From contig JAQYDN010000014.1 of assembly GCA_028724185.1 (NCBI GenBank), forward strand, positions 1-44,908: DNA of 44,908 nt. Reading direction: 5' to 3'. The DNA comes from Bacillota bacterium. GTDB taxonomy: Bacteria > Bacillota > Clostridia > Tissierellales > Peptoniphilaceae. How positions within the stretch are numbered: position 1 is the first letter of the stretch; each line of letters opens with the position of its first letter. Under the pieces are notes generated by a model. That model did not search any database and had not been told where the DNA came from. It saw only the letters and a list, made by a program, of their open reading frames with translations. Positions 1-9,361 of this stretch are shown piece after piece. The position numbers were made by a program, and so were the translations under genes.

Positions 1-1617
1 CTCGAGTCGCTCGGCGATTTGTGTCCGTAGAATAGACAAGAGTTACAGTTGTCGCTCGAGGGCGCGCGCTTTGGCGTGGAGGATCTCCTCTTCCTTCTCC
101 TTTAATTCGCTCGTAAAAAACCGTTCGGATCCGACCAACGTCTGTTTTCGAATAAACGATTCGGGGACGGCGCCGACGTTTGACTTCGAGACTTCGAAGA
201 AGTAGCCGAGGATTTTATTGTATTTAATTCGAAGATTTTTAATGCCGGTTTCTTCTCGCTCGCGCTCCTCGAGTTGTAAGATCCAATTTTTCCCGCCCTC
301 GGAGGCTTCGAACAAGCGATCCAACTCGTCGTCGTAGCCTTCCCGAATAAACCGCTGATCTTGGTACGACGCCGGCGGATCGTCGACAAAGACACCCGAG
401 AGTGTCTCGATGAGATCTTCACACAAATCGGCGGACTCGTAGATTTTTGAGAGCGTCGCACTTCCCTCCCGCTCGATAAACTCGACGATGTCCGAAAAAG
501 CGCGTAGGCTCTTTTGGAGCCGTATGATCTGTTTCGGCGTCAAGGTTTCGTTTGAGATCGATAGAGCGAGTCGGTCGATGTCGTAGATCAAATCTAATTT
601 TTCGACGATGTCGTCGAAGAGGATGCGATCGGCGTGGAGCGCGTCGATTCGATCATAGCGCTCGTTTAAAGACGCGATACGCATCAGCGGACGCAAGATA
701 TGTGTACGCATCGTTCGACTGCCCATGCGCGTCCTGCAGCAATCCAGAATCGCGTAAAGTGAGTTTTCCTTGGAACTGTCATGGTTGTTTTCGACGAGTT
801 CCAAATTGCGAATCGTCGTATCGGAAAGGTCCATGACCTCATCGTGTGCCTCGGAACTCTGAAGGTAGAGGTGATCCTGGTGATGAAGTTGTGTTTCCTC
901 CAAAAAAGCGAGGAGAAGTGGCAGGGACGCACCCCTCTCTTCGGTAAAAAGTTCCGGATACGCTCGGGGTATGCCTGTTGTATCGAGCTCGAGCGCCCGA
1001 AGTTTAACCACTCCGCCAAATGTCGCCGCGCGCTCCAAGAGATCCCGGTAATCGGCTCCTTTCGGATAGATTATCTCGACCGGTCGGTAGAGGGCGAGCT
1101 GTTTTTCGAGAAAACTCGCCACCTCGCGGTCGTCCCACACGACTTTAGATTCGAGGTGAAGTTTCCCCGAGGCGTACTCGCAGTGCGCGAGATGTATGAT
1201 TTTTCCCGACATCGCGATGCTCGTAAGATACCGCTCCTCTCCGTCGGAGGATTCCTCGTCGATAAAAGTTCCCGGCGTCACGATCTTCGTGATCTCGCGC
1301 TTGACGAGACCTTTCGCCTCTTTGGGGTCTTCGACCTGATCGCAGATACTGACCGTAAATCCCTTCTTGACCATGCGTTTGATATATTGATTGGCGACTC
1401 GGAACGGAACGCCGCACATGGGAATCTTTTCGTCCAGTCCGCCGCTCTTTTTCGTCAAGGTCAGATCCAAGATCTGCGACACCTCGATGGCATCGTCGAA
1501 GAAGAGCTCATAAAAGTCGCCGAGGCGATAAAAAAGATACGCCTCGGGGTGCTTTTGTTTGGTTTCGACGTAATGCCGCATCGCCGGCGTCAGTTTTTCA
1601 ATATCACTTTGTCGCAT
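1..1617 (-). pseudogene. mutS: DNA mismatch repair protein MutS, interrupted by an in-frame stop and cut by the window edge
   Basis: MutS recognises mismatches and small loops in DNA and, with MutL, starts their repair. The first 524 codons match the family in order: an N-terminal mismatch-binding domain with the Phe-x-Glu-like stretch FYRLGDFYELFFDDA (about residues 29-43), then connector, lever and clamp regions. Translation then meets TAA at 43-45, before the ATPase domain. The same frame continues with 14 more sense codons to base 1 (LLSILRTQIAERLE), still family-like. A full MutS is about 850 residues, so a product ending here would lack the Walker ATPase and be inactive. Compared with my recollection of E. 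coli MutS (ALEKQLYEEL...), about two residues are missing exactly at the stop, which would fit a 6-base in-frame deletion, or a point change. The start overlaps the end of miaB by 14 bp, a usual arrangement. A sequencing error is possible. Confidence 0.75.
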
Positions 1618-2980
1618 GTACGATTTCTCCCCTTAACGAGAACGTATTGCCTCCTGTAATCTTAACCGGCGTCAACTTTCCGATGCGATCGGCATCGTAG
1701 GGCGCGTGTACGAGCTTAAATCCGCTCGTCCGACCGCTCATCATCGAATCGTCATTTTTGCTGATCGAATCGAAGAGAACGTCCTGAACGGTGCCGTGAA
1801 GTTCCTCGTATTTTTCACGCTGAATGGCGTAGACTTCGTCCAACAACCGCTGGAAGCGCTCGTCTTTGATCGATTTCGGCACTTGATTTTCCATGACATC
1901 GGCTCGGGTGCCTTCTCTTCTCGAATAGATAAACGTAAACGCGTTGTCGTAGCGCACGCGGCGAACGAGGTCCAGCGTATCTTCGAAGTCTTCGTCGGTC
2001 TCGCCCGGAAAACCGACCATGATGTCGGTCGAAAGCGATATGTCGGGACGCACGGCGCGCAATTTGTCGATCAGTTTAAAGTAATCTTCGCGCGTGTAGT
2101 GGCGATTCATCGCTCTTAAGACGTCGTTAGAGCCGGATTGCACGGGCAGGTGCAAGTAATTGGCGAGTTTCGGAAGCTCGCCGTAACAGGCGATCAACTC
2201 GTCGGAAACATCCTTCGGATGGGAGGTCGTGAAGTGGATGCGGTCGATTCCGTCGATCGCGTGAACCATATGGAGGAGTTCGGCAAACGTCGTCTTTTCC
2301 TCCAATGTCTTGCCGTAGGAATTGACATTTTGCCCCAACAGCGTCACTTCGTTGACGCCATCTTCGACCAATGCTTCGATCTCCTCGAGGATATCTTCAG
2401 GCGATCTCGAAATCTCGCGCCCCCTCGTATAGGGCACGATGCAATAAGTACAAAAGTTATTGCAGCCGTAGATAATGTTGACGTAGGCGGAGTGGCCGTC
2501 GACTTTCGAAAAAATGCGGTTATCGAGGTTTGAATAGCTCTGTTCGATGTCGACGACGGTCGTGTTTCGGTCGTCACTTTCTAAAATAAGCTGCGGCAAG
2601 CGATGAATGTTATTCGTGCCGAAGACGATGTCCACGTGCGGGAAGGTCTCGAGGACGTAATCCCTCGACTCCTTCCGTTGCATCATGCAGCCGCAGACGG
2701 CGACCTTTAAATCTTTATTCTTCTTTTTGACGTGTTTGAGCCGGCCGATGTGTCCGATGACCTTGTCTTCGGCGCTGTGTCTGACCGAACACGTGTTGAT
2801 AATTGCGAGATCCGCTTCGTTTTCATCGTCGATTTCGCGAAAGCCCATTGTATCGAGCAATGTCTTTATTTTTTCGGAGTCGTGTTCGTTCATTTGGCAT
2901 CCATGTGTCGTAAGCACGTAGGTATCGCCCTCGTGCATATCTCGAACGCGCTCTATAAATTCTGTATTTAAATCTTGCAT
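1604..2980 (-). CDS. miaB: tRNA-2-methylthio-N6-dimethylallyladenosine synthase MiaB
   Basis: MiaB is a radical-SAM methylthiotransferase that adds a methylthio group to i6A37 of tRNAs reading UNN codons. The 458-residue product has the UPF0004 domain with its three cysteines (GCQMNEHDSEKI, a cysteine in INTCSVR, and CGCMMQR), the radical SAM motif CNNFCTYC in the middle, and a C-terminal TRAM region. I start at 2980 (MQDLNTEF) because AAAGGAG lies 5 bases upstream; an in-frame ATG at 2998 lies before that site. It is the first gene of a miaB-mutS unit, served by an extended -10 promoter just upstream. Confidence 0.96.
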   Translation of the reverse strand: MQDLNTEFIERVRDMHEGDTYVLTTHGCQMNEHDSEKIKTLLDTMGFREIDDENEADLAIINTCSVRHSAEDKVIGHIGRLKHVKKKNKDLKVAVCGCMMQRKESRDYVLETFPHVDIVFGTNNIHRLPQLILESDDRNTTVVDIEQSYSNLDNRIFSKVDGHSAYVNIIYGCNNFCTYCIVPYTRGREISRSPEDILEEIEALVEDGVNEVTLLGQNVNSYGKTLEEKTTFAELLHMVHAIDGIDRIHFTTSHPKDVSDELIACYGELPKLANYLHLPVQSGSNDVLRAMNRHYTREDYFKLIDKLRAVRPDISLSTDIMVGFPGETDEDFEDTLDLVRRVRYDNAFTFIYSRREGTRADVMENQVPKSIKDERFQRLLDEVYAIQREKYEELHGTVQDVLFDSISKNDDSMMSGRTSGFKLVHAPYDADRIGKLTPVKITGGNTFSLRGEIVHATK

Positions 2981-3008
2981 AGTCGCTCCTTTAAACATAC
3001 TGGAATTT

Positions 3009-3017
3009 ATTATATCA
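3009..3017 (-). promoter_or_regulatory. Extended -10 promoter of miaB
   Basis: On the minus strand the sequence TGATATAAT gives a consensus -10 (3009-3014) with the extended TG one base upstream, about 29 bases before the miaB ATG. No good -35 lies at 16-18 bases, which extended -10 promoters tolerate. It sits after the terminator hairpin of the rubrerythrin gene. Confidence 0.5.
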
Positions 3018-3042
3018 TAGAGGATTTATAATTTTAGGCAAT

Positions 3043-3070
3043 AAAAAAGACATCCTGCGATGCCTTTTTT
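3043..3070 (-). terminator. Intrinsic terminator of the rubrerythrin gene
   Basis: The minus-strand RNA forms GGCATC-GCAG-GATGTC extended by A-U pairs and ends in a run of six U. It begins about 10 bases after the rubrerythrin stop and separates it from miaB. Confidence 0.85.
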
Positions 3071-3080
3071 AGAATGATGC

Positions 3081-3626
3081 TTAATAAGCAATGAATGCTT
3101 TTGCCTTGGTGTGGCAGATGGGGCATTCTTCTTCGTTTTTATCGAAGGTGATGTATCCGCAAACCGGGCAGAGAAGAATGTCTTCAGCATCTAAGTCGTT
3201 TCCGGCGTCGACTGCTTTTTTAGCAGTTTCATAGCGCTCGGCGTGAACTTTTTCAGCTGCGACGGCATATTGCATAGCCTTGACCGCTTCTTCTTCCTCT
3301 TGCATCTTTGCAACTTCGATGTATGCGGGATACATTTCGGTGTATTCGAAGACTTCGCCGTCGATACCTTTTTGAAGATTTTCAGACGTGTTGCCGATGC
3401 CGAAGCCGGCCATGCTCGTAACGGGGAAGTCGCCGTGAACATCTTTTAATGCCTTAAAGTGCAAGGTAGCATGAATTCGTTCAGCTTCGGATGTACAGTT
3501 AAAGAGTCGCTCTACATTGGGAAAGCCTTCTTTTTTTGCAACTTTTGCCCAAATACCGTAGCGCATATGTGCTTGGCTTTCGCCGCCGAAAGAACTTCTT
3601 AAGTTATCTTGTGTCATTGCGTGCAT
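3081..3626 (-). CDS. rbr: Rubrerythrin
   Basis: Rubrerythrin is a cytoplasmic non-haem iron protein that reduces hydrogen peroxide in anaerobes using electrons from rubredoxin or NADH systems. The 181-residue product has a ferritin-like four-helix domain with the iron-ligand glutamates in GGESQAHMRYGIWAKVA (near residue 15) and SEAERIHATLHF (near 47), plus later Glu-rich helices. A C-terminal rubredoxin domain has two CxxC pairs (LCPVCGY and ECPICHT). AGGAGG lies 7 bases before the ATG. It has its own promoter and terminator, so it is probably monocistronic and separately controlled, as expected for an oxidative-stress gene; no operator was recognised. Confidence 0.96.
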   Translation of the reverse strand: MHAMTQDNLRSSFGGESQAHMRYGIWAKVAKKEGFPNVERLFNCTSEAERIHATLHFKALKDVHGDFPVTSMAGFGIGNTSENLQKGIDGEVFEYTEMYPAYIEVAKMQEEEEAVKAMQYAVAAEKVHAERYETAKKAVDAGNDLDAEDILLCPVCGYITFDKNEEECPICHTKAKAFIAY

Positions 3627-3669
3627 GCTAATTCCTCCTCTATGCTAACTGTTGTTTAACTACACTAAC

Positions 3670-3698
3670 ATTATATATGATTTTTCTCGAATTAACAA
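3670..3698 (-). promoter_or_regulatory. Sigma-A promoter of the rubrerythrin gene
   Basis: TTGTTA (3693-3698) and a perfect TATAAT (3670-3675) are separated by 17 bases. The predicted start lies about 35 bases before the rubrerythrin start codon. Confidence 0.75.
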
Positions 3699-3737
3699 GA
3701 AATTTATCTTCCAAAAACGATCTCCAAGGGGTCGGCG

Positions 3738-4805
3738 TTACTCCATATTTTCAATCTTTGCCGCCTGATCGGCTGCGGTGAGTGCGTCGATTAGGTCGTC
3801 GAGATCGCCGTTGTTGATGTCCTCGATGCGATGACTCGTGTAATTGATCCGGTGATCGGTGACGCGTCCCTGCGGATAGTTATACGTGCGAATGCGTTCG
3901 GAGCGATCGCCCGATCCGATTTGAGATTTCTTTTCCTTGCTTACGGCATCTTCCTGTTTTTGACGCTCCATGTCGTAAAGTTTGGTCCTCAAAATCTTAA
4001 AGGCCTTATCCTTATTTTTCAACTGACTTTTTTCGTCTTGGCAACTGACGACGATGCCCGTCGGAATGTGTGTCAATCTGACCGCGGAGTCGGTCGTATT
4101 GACCGATTGGCCCCCGTTTCCCGACGAACGGAAGACGTCGACGCGCACATCGTTGGGGTCGATATCGACTTCGACGTCGTCGATTTCGGGCATGACGATG
4201 ACTGTCGCCGTCGACGTGTGAATGCGCCCGGACGATTCGGTCTCGGGAACGCGCTGGACGCGGTGGACGCCGGATTCGTATTTCAACCTCGAGTACGCGC
4301 CCTTTCCTTGGATCAGGAGGATCGCCTCTTTGTAACCGCCGATGCCGTTTTCGTTACTTGAGAGAAGTTCGGACTTCCAGTTATTTTGATCCGCGTAGTG
4401 GATGTATTGACGCAACAAGACGCCCGCAAACAGGGCGGCCTCGTCGCCGCCCGCGCCGCCGCGGATTTCGACGATGACGTTTTTATCGTCGTTTTCGTCT
4501 TTTGGAATTAAGAGCAATTTCAATTCTTCTTCGATATCCTTTAACGCGTCTTCGTCCTTTTTGATCTCCTCTTTGACGAGTTCGCGCATGTCGTCGTCAA
4601 TTTTTTCCTCGAACATGCTCTTGTTGTCGCTTAAATCGTTGCTGATCTCGACGTATTGTCTATATTTCTTGACGATGGGTTCGATTTCGGCGTGTTCGAT
4701 TGCCGTCTTTTGAAGGAGCTTGCTGTCGCTTTGCACCTTCGGGTCCATCATCATATCGTTCAGTTCCCGATAGCGATCCTCGTAAACTGTTAAATTTTCA
4801 AACAT
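3738..4805 (-). CDS. prfA: Peptide chain release factor 1
   Basis: RF1 reads UAA and UAG stop codons and triggers peptide release. The 355-residue product has the PCRF domain followed by the peptidyl-tRNA hydrolysis domain with the GGQ motif at residues 231-233 (SSGNGGQSVNTTDSAVRLTH). The stretch VPETESSGRIHTS has the conserved sequence just before it. Family length is normal. It overlaps the end of prmC by 8 bp; PrmC methylates this same GGQ glutamine, so the two are coupled both in translation and in function. It is the last gene of the rpmE-DUF1385-prmC-prfA series. I saw no convincing terminator after it. Confidence 0.97.
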   Translation of the reverse strand: MFENLTVYEDRYRELNDMMMDPKVQSDSKLLQKTAIEHAEIEPIVKKYRQYVEISNDLSDNKSMFEEKIDDDMRELVKEEIKKDEDALKDIEEELKLLLIPKDENDDKNVIVEIRGGAGGDEAALFAGVLLRQYIHYADQNNWKSELLSSNENGIGGYKEAILLIQGKGAYSRLKYESGVHRVQRVPETESSGRIHTSTATVIVMPEIDDVEVDIDPNDVRVDVFRSSGNGGQSVNTTDSAVRLTHIPTGIVVSCQDEKSQLKNKDKAFKILRTKLYDMERQKQEDAVSKEKKSQIGSGDRSERIRTYNYPQGRVTDHRINYTSHRIEDINNGDLDDLIDALTAADQAAKIENME

Positions 4806-5625
4806 TCGTTAACCTCCCAACTACTACGCGATCTAATCCCGAAAAATCTTTTCTAACTTCTACACCCGAAAAATAGCCCTCCGTCATAAGCCGACTCACG
4901 GCACTTCCCTGCCCCGATCCGATTTCAAAGACGAGGTATCCACCGGGATAGAGATGGCGCTGCGCCTCACGTATGATGGCGCGGTAAAAATCCAGTCCTT
5001 CCTCGCCTCCGTAGAGGGCGAGGTGTGGCTCATATGACGAGACGCTTTCGTCCAAAGTTTGCATCTCACCTTTCGAAATATAGGGCGGATTCGAATAGAT
5101 GAGATCGAAACGTCCCTCGATCGCCGAAAACAGGTCGGACTCGACGAGATCGACGCGATCGGCGCCGTGTCTTTTTTTATTGATCGCGGCGACCTCGAGC
5201 GCCTCTTTCGATACATCGCAGGCGACCACGCGGCTTCCCTTCAACCGCTTCGACAACGTGATGGCGACACAGCCCGACCCCGTGCCGATTTCCAAGATCT
5301 TCGGCTCCTTTAACTCGAGCGCTTCGATCGCATCGATACTCTGTTCGGTGTCATAGCGCGGTATCAGCACGCGTTCGTCGACGTAAAAAGGTTCGCCCAT
5401 AAAATAGGCCCTATGGAAGATGTAGGCGAGCGGTTTTTTTCGCTCGACTTCTTCGATGACGGAATCCAGCGCCTCCATCTCCGCCTCGCTCAACATACGA
5501 TCGCCTTCTACGATGAGATCTTTTCGCGTGATGCCGAAAAGCTCTTCAAAGATAGCGTCGATTTTATAAGACGGTTCGTCGCCGAGTCTTTTTAAGGCGC
5601 TCCGACGCGCGTCTTTTAATTCCAT
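4798..5625 (-). CDS. prmC: Peptide chain release factor N5-glutamine methyltransferase
   Basis: PrmC (HemK) methylates the glutamine of the release-factor GGQ motif with SAM. The 275-residue product has a helical N-terminal domain that binds the release factor, the SAM-binding motif EIGTGSGC (residues 112-119) and the hallmark NPPY at 179-182, which holds the glutamine side chain. It overlaps the DUF1385 gene by 10 bp upstream and prfA by 8 bp downstream. Confidence 0.97.
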   Translation of the reverse strand: MELKDARRSALKRLGDEPSYKIDAIFEELFGITRKDLIVEGDRMLSEAEMEALDSVIEEVERKKPLAYIFHRAYFMGEPFYVDERVLIPRYDTEQSIDAIEALELKEPKILEIGTGSGCVAITLSKRLKGSRVVACDVSKEALEVAAINKKRHGADRVDLVESDLFSAIEGRFDLIYSNPPYISKGEMQTLDESVSSYEPHLALYGGEEGLDFYRAIIREAQRHLYPGGYLVFEIGSGQGSAVSRLMTEGYFSGVEVRKDFSGLDRVVVGRLTNV

Positions 5626-6542
5626 GAGTCGTCTTCTCCAGCTTCCGGTAACACGGCCTTTAGCGAGGCGATGCCGACGGCCATTTGCTCCTCGTCCGGC
5701 TCGCTTACCGTAAAGTATTTTTGAATCATCAGTCCCGGATAGCGCAACACATACGTCAATTTATTGTCGTATTTTCCGATCAGTCGGTTGACCTCGTAGC
5801 TCACACCCGCGATCAGGGGAAAGACCAAAAGACGTACGATGATGCGACCGGCCATAGACGGCCATCCGAAAAAGGATAAAATGATGACCGAGAGAATGAG
5901 CACCATAAAGAGAAAACTCGTCCCGCAACGAGGGTGAAGTCGCGAGTATTTCTTGACTTCGTCCACGATGAGCGGCGCCCCCGCCTCGTAGCAGGCGATG
6001 GATTTGTGCTCGGCGCCGTGGTACTCAAAGACCCTCGCGATGTCCTTTTGCTTGGAAATCAGTCCGAGATAGACGAAAAAGATAATGATTCTAAAGACGC
6101 CTTCGATTAAATTCAGCAAGAAATGACTTTGGATGCGGTTCTCGAAAAACGTCGCCAATAAGTTGGGCAAAATCATAAAAAAGACGACTGCCAACAAGAT
6201 CGATAGTCCGACTGAGAGCATCTCTTCAATTTTTTTATGGTTCTTCGGAAATTTTTTCTCTAAAAATCCGCTTTCGCCCTCTCCTTCGTCTTCCCAAAAT
6301 GAAGCCGAGTACATAATGGCATCGACGCCTGTCACCATCGCTTCGATCAATTTGACGGCACCTCGCAAGATGGGAAGATTAAAAATGGGATGGCGTTCCG
6401 AGATACTGTGGTTTTGATCGACCTTGACCGTAATCTCGCCATCCGGTTTTCTCACGGCGTAGGCCGTCTTCGAAGGGCCCTTCATCATGACGCCTTCGAT
6501 CAAAGCCTGTCCACCGATCGTCGTCTTAAACGATTCTCTCAT
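5616..6542 (-). CDS. DUF1385 family membrane protein
   Basis: This 308-residue protein belongs to the DUF1385 family, whose members usually lie between rpmE and prmC/prfA in Firmicutes, as here. The function is not established. It starts with the family signature GGQALIEGVMMKGP (about residues 10-23). Several hydrophobic segments are visible, roughly residues 92-112, 143-162, 212-232 and 235-255. Between them lies a conserved cytoplasmic-looking stretch, EYHGAEHKSIACYEAG, with two histidines and a cysteine. The ribosome site GGAG lies about 12 bases upstream, rather far, and directly follows the U-run of the rpmE terminator. Confidence 0.9.
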   Translation of the reverse strand: MRESFKTTIGGQALIEGVMMKGPSKTAYAVRKPDGEITVKVDQNHSISERHPIFNLPILRGAVKLIEAMVTGVDAIMYSASFWEDEGEGESGFLEKKFPKNHKKIEEMLSVGLSILLAVVFFMILPNLLATFFENRIQSHFLLNLIEGVFRIIIFFVYLGLISKQKDIARVFEYHGAEHKSIACYEAGAPLIVDEVKKYSRLHPRCGTSFLFMVLILSVIILSFFGWPSMAGRIIVRLLVFPLIAGVSYEVNRLIGKYDNKLTYVLRYPGLMIQKYFTVSEPDEEQMAVGIASLKAVLPEAGEDDSWN

Positions 6543-6562
6543 AGTTTGCGTTTACTCCTTAT

Positions 6563-6592
6563 AAAAAAAGATCCGCTTGCACGGATCTTTTT
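6563..6592 (-). terminator. Terminator or attenuator after rpmE
   Basis: Minus-strand RNA forms GATCCG-(tgcaag)-CGGATC, flanked by A-run and U-run (seven U). The downstream DUF1385 ribosome site begins a few bases after the U-run, so read-through would feed DUF1385-prmC-prfA at a reduced level. Confidence 0.85.
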
Positions 6593-6596
6593 CTTT

Positions 6597-6794
6597 TTAT
6601 CTATTGTACTTTTTGTTGAATTTATCAATACGTCCGCCTGTATCCGTAAACTTTTGGCGACCTGTGAAGAAAGGATGGCATTCGGAACAAACTTCCACTT
6701 TTAAATCTTCTTTTACAGAGCCCGTCTTGAAGGTGTTGCCACAAGCACAAGTTACAGTTGCTTCTTTATATTCGGGATGGATACCTTTTTTCAT
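6597..6794 (-). CDS. rpmE: 50S ribosomal protein L31, zinc-ribbon type
   Basis: L31 is a small protein at the central protuberance of the large ribosomal subunit. The 65-residue product starts MKKGIHPEY and carries four zinc-binding cysteine positions in the arrangement CACG...CSECHPF, so it is the zinc-containing (type A, C+) form. It ends with the usual [16 protein letters not shown] lies 9 bases before the ATG. A strong promoter lies upstream and a terminator immediately downstream. Confidence 0.97.
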   Translation of the reverse strand: MKKGIHPEYKEATVTCACGNTFKTGSVKEDLKVEVCSECHPFFTGRQKFTDTGGRIDKFNKKYNR

Positions 6795-6843
6795 CTGTCC
6801 ATACTCCTTTCTATGATATTCTGTTAAAATTACTAACTCATTT

Positions 6844-6872
6844 AGTTTAGCATACTCTCCTCAGAATGTCAA
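6844..6872 (-). promoter_or_regulatory. Promoter of rpmE, abutting the glpX stop codon
   Basis: A consensus TTGACA (6867-6872), a 17-base spacer and TAAACT (6844-6849) preceded by TG one base away form a strong sigma-A promoter. The -35 hexamer begins directly after the TAA of glpX. No terminator was seen after glpX, so the long upstream operon may read into rpmE as well. Confidence 0.75.
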
Positions 6873-7841
6873 TTACTTTGCGTATTCCGGCTTAGATTTT
6901 AAGTCGTGGACGCTGTCGATAAAGCGCACGGTCCTCGAGGGAAGGCGCAAGACTAGCGACTGGGTCGTCGCCTTGTTGTCCTTCATAAAGCGCACGCCCT
7001 TTAAAAGGTCGCCGTTGGATACGCCGGTCGCCGCAAAGATCATCTCGTCGCCTTTGGCGAGGTCGTCGATGCGGTAAATCTTCCCTTCTTCCGCCGAACT
7101 ATTTTTGATGCGGTTCAGCTGCGCCTCATCGGAGTGAACGAGTCTTCCCTGGAAGTCTCCGCCCAGACATTTTAGGGCCGCCGCGGCGATGACCCCCTCG
7201 GGCGCCCCGCCGATCCCCATGATCATGTCGATGCCGCTTTCTTCAAAGCAGGTGTAGATGGCCGTGACGATGTCTCCGTCCTTAATCTTTTTAATGCGCG
7301 CACCGATACGGCGAATCTCTTTAATCAAGTCGTCGTGTCTCGGGCGGTCCAATACGGAAATAGTCATTTCTTCGGGCGACTTCCCGATGGCCTCGGCCAC
7401 GCGCTTGATGTTGTTTTCGACCGTATCGTCCAATTCGATGGCACCTTTTGCCGCCGGGCCGCACGCGATCTTTTTCATATAGACATCGGGAGCGTGGAGC
7501 AGGCACCCTTCGGGCGCGACGGCGACGACGGCAATCGCGTTATTCATCCCGTTCGAGATGGCGGTCGTTCCGTCAATCGGGTCGACGGCGATATCGACTG
7601 CTTCGTCTCCCTTACGGCGCGTACCGATTTCCTCGCCGATATAGAGCATCGGCGCTTCGTCGATCTCGCCTTCGCCGATGACGACGGTTCCGTTGATGTG
7701 AACGGTATCGAACATTCTGCGCATGGCGTCGACGGCCGCGCCGTCCGCGGCGTTTTTATCGCCCTTTCCCAAGAATTTTGCACCCGATAAAGCGGCCGCT
7801 TCCGTGACGCGTGCCAAGTTTAAACTTAAATCTCTATCCAT
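6873..7841 (-). CDS. glpX: Fructose-1,6-bisphosphatase class II
   Basis: GlpX removes the 1-phosphate from fructose-1,6-bisphosphate, the committed step of gluconeogenesis. The 322-residue length is normal. Family motifs are visible: [17 protein letters not shown] near residue 23, the metal site [14 protein letters not shown] near 57, and the Asp-rich VDPIDGTTA near 88, typical of lithium-sensitive phosphatases. It overlaps the transaldolase by 8 bp and ends an operon that also encodes aldolase and transaldolase, so three enzymes acting around fructose phosphates are made together. Confidence 0.95.
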   Translation of the reverse strand: MDRDLSLNLARVTEAAALSGAKFLGKGDKNAADGAAVDAMRRMFDTVHINGTVVIGEGEIDEAPMLYIGEEIGTRRKGDEAVDIAVDPIDGTTAISNGMNNAIAVVAVAPEGCLLHAPDVYMKKIACGPAAKGAIELDDTVENNIKRVAEAIGKSPEEMTISVLDRPRHDDLIKEIRRIGARIKKIKDGDIVTAIYTCFEESGIDMIMGIGGAPEGVIAAAALKCLGGDFQGRLVHSDEAQLNRIKNSSAEEGKIYRIDDLAKGDEMIFAATGVSNGDLLKGVRFMKDNKATTQSLVLRLPSRTVRFIDSVHDLKSKPEYAK

Positions 7842-8490
7842 TGATTCTCTTCGTCCCTTCGAAATCTTTATTAAACTGCTCGATTCCCCTATCCGTCAGA
7901 GGGTGTGCGAGCATCTGTTGAAATACCTTGTAAGGTACCGTCGCGATATGAGCGCCGGCGAGCGCCGCCTGCTGAACGTGGAGAGGATGGCGAATACTCG
8001 CGGCGATAATTTTCGTATCGTAACCGTAGTGCTCGATGATGCTCGCCAACTCGCGAACGAGCTCGATGCCGTCGCTTCCGATGTCGTCCAGACGACCGAT
8101 AAACGGGCTGACATACGACGCGCCGCTTTGAATAGCGAGAATCGCCTGATTGACGGAAAAGATAAGCGTACAGTTGGTCGCTATTCCCTCGCCTTCCAAC
8201 TCGCGGATGGCGATCAAGCCCTCTTTCGTCATCGGAACCTTAATGACGACGTTCTCGTGGATCGAGTGGAGCGCTCTTCCCTCTGCGATCATTTCTTCCG
8301 CCGTCTCGCCCGTCACTTCCGCGCTGATCGCTCCGTCGACGATTGAGGTGATCTCCCGGATTACCTCTTCAAAGACGACGTCCTTTTCTTTTGCGATGAG
8401 ACTCGGATTGGTCGTCACGCCCGAGAGAACGCCCCAACGCTCGACGTCTTTGATCTCCTCGATATTTGCCGTGTCGATAAACAGTTTCAT
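7834..8490 (-). CDS. Transaldolase / fructose-6-phosphate aldolase family protein
   Basis: A short transaldolase of the TalC/Fsa type that moves a dihydroxyacetone unit between sugar phosphates. The 218-residue product begins [13 protein letters not shown], contains the GVTTNPSL motif near residue 25 and the Schiff-base lysine in [10 protein letters not shown] start at 8490, where ATG shares one base with the stop of the aldolase gene (TAATG); an ATG three codons upstream lies inside that gene. Whether it acts as transaldolase or as F6P aldolase cannot be told from sequence; the absence of transketolase here does not decide it. Confidence 0.93.
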   Translation of the reverse strand: MKLFIDTANIEEIKDVERWGVLSGVTTNPSLIAKEKDVVFEEVIREITSIVDGAISAEVTGETAEEMIAEGRALHSIHENVVIKVPMTKEGLIAIRELEGEGIATNCTLIFSVNQAILAIQSGASYVSPFIGRLDDIGSDGIELVRELASIIEHYGYDTKIIAASIRHPLHVQQAALAGAHIATVPYKVFQQMLAHPLTDRGIEQFNKDFEGTKRING

Positions 8491-9347
8491 TATTTCCAAG
8501 CCTTGCCGTCGCTGCCGAAGACCTTGATTTTTTCCTTGACGGTGTCGGCCATTCTTTGACGAGCCGGTTTCAAGATCTTTCTCGGATCGATTTCGTCGGG
8601 GTTTTCGGATACAAACGACTTCACCGCACCGGCAAAACTTGCGCGAATGTCGGTGTCGATGTTGATCTTTCGGATGCCCGCGCCGACCGCATTTTCCAAG
8701 GTGTCGTAGGGCACGCCGCTCGATCCGTGGAGGACGAGGGGCACTTTTACGACGGAATCAATTTGCTTGATGCGCTCGATGTCGACTTTCGGTTCCCCTT
8801 TATAGACGCCGTGCGCCGTGCCAACGGCGATGGCGAGGGAGTCAACGCCGGTTTCTTCGGCAAAAACTTTCGCCTCTTCGGGATCCGTATAGGTCGCCTC
8901 GGCCTCGGAGACGACGACTTGGTCTTCCGTGCCGCCGATTTTTCCGAGTTCCGCTTCGACGGAGACGCCGACGGAGTGGGCGATTCTTACGATTTCCTTG
9001 GTAAGGCGGATATTTTCTTCGAGTTCGTGTTTCGACGCGTCGATCATGACCGATGTAAATCCGTTGCGGATACATTTTATAATTTCTTCGAAATCGGTCC
9101 CGTGGTCCAAGTGAAGCGCGATCGGAACGTCGATTAATTCGGCGGTCGTCTTAACTAAAGCTGTGATGTATTCGACACCCGCATATTTAATTGCACCTTG
9201 AGAAGCCTGTAAAATGACGGGCGCACGCAATTCGTCAGCCGCCTCTGCGATCGCCTGAATAATTTCCATATTGTTTACATTGAATGCGCCGACGGCATAT
9301 TGATGGTCATCGGCGTGTTGAAGTATTTCTTTTCCCGTAACTAACAT
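8490..9347 (-). CDS. fba: Class II fructose-bisphosphate aldolase
   Basis: A zinc-dependent aldolase interconverting fructose-1,6-bisphosphate with two triose phosphates. The 285-residue product has the zinc-binding [13 protein letters not shown] (HxxH-like site near residue 80), a central [11 protein letters not shown] with a metal-site glutamate, and the phosphate loop LHGSSGVP. I start at 9347 because AGGA lies 7 bases upstream; the ATG at 9353 overlaps that site. The stop overlaps the transaldolase start. Confidence 0.95.
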   Translation of the reverse strand: MLVTGKEILQHADDHQYAVGAFNVNNMEIIQAIAEAADELRAPVILQASQGAIKYAGVEYITALVKTTAELIDVPIALHLDHGTDFEEIIKCIRNGFTSVMIDASKHELEENIRLTKEIVRIAHSVGVSVEAELGKIGGTEDQVVVSEAEATYTDPEEAKVFAEETGVDSLAIAVGTAHGVYKGEPKVDIERIKQIDSVVKVPLVLHGSSGVPYDTLENAVGAGIRKINIDTDIRASFAGAVKSFVSENPDEIDPRKILKPARQRMADTVKEKIKVFGSDGKAWK

Positions 9348-9361
9348 TGACATATCCTTTC

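Noticed and set aside
781-1659. A 292-codon open frame on the plus strand opposite mutS, and similar long antisense frames (for example 7723-8346, 29428-30249, 37032-37763)
   Set aside because: They lie wholly opposite conserved genes, have no ribosome sites or family resemblance, and follow from the heavy use of TCG/CGA/GAC-type codons, which leaves few stops in the other strand.
3710-3737. Terminator after prfA from GATCTCC...GGGGTC
   Set aside because: The pairs rely on G-T matches on the plus strand, which become A-C mismatches in the minus-strand RNA.
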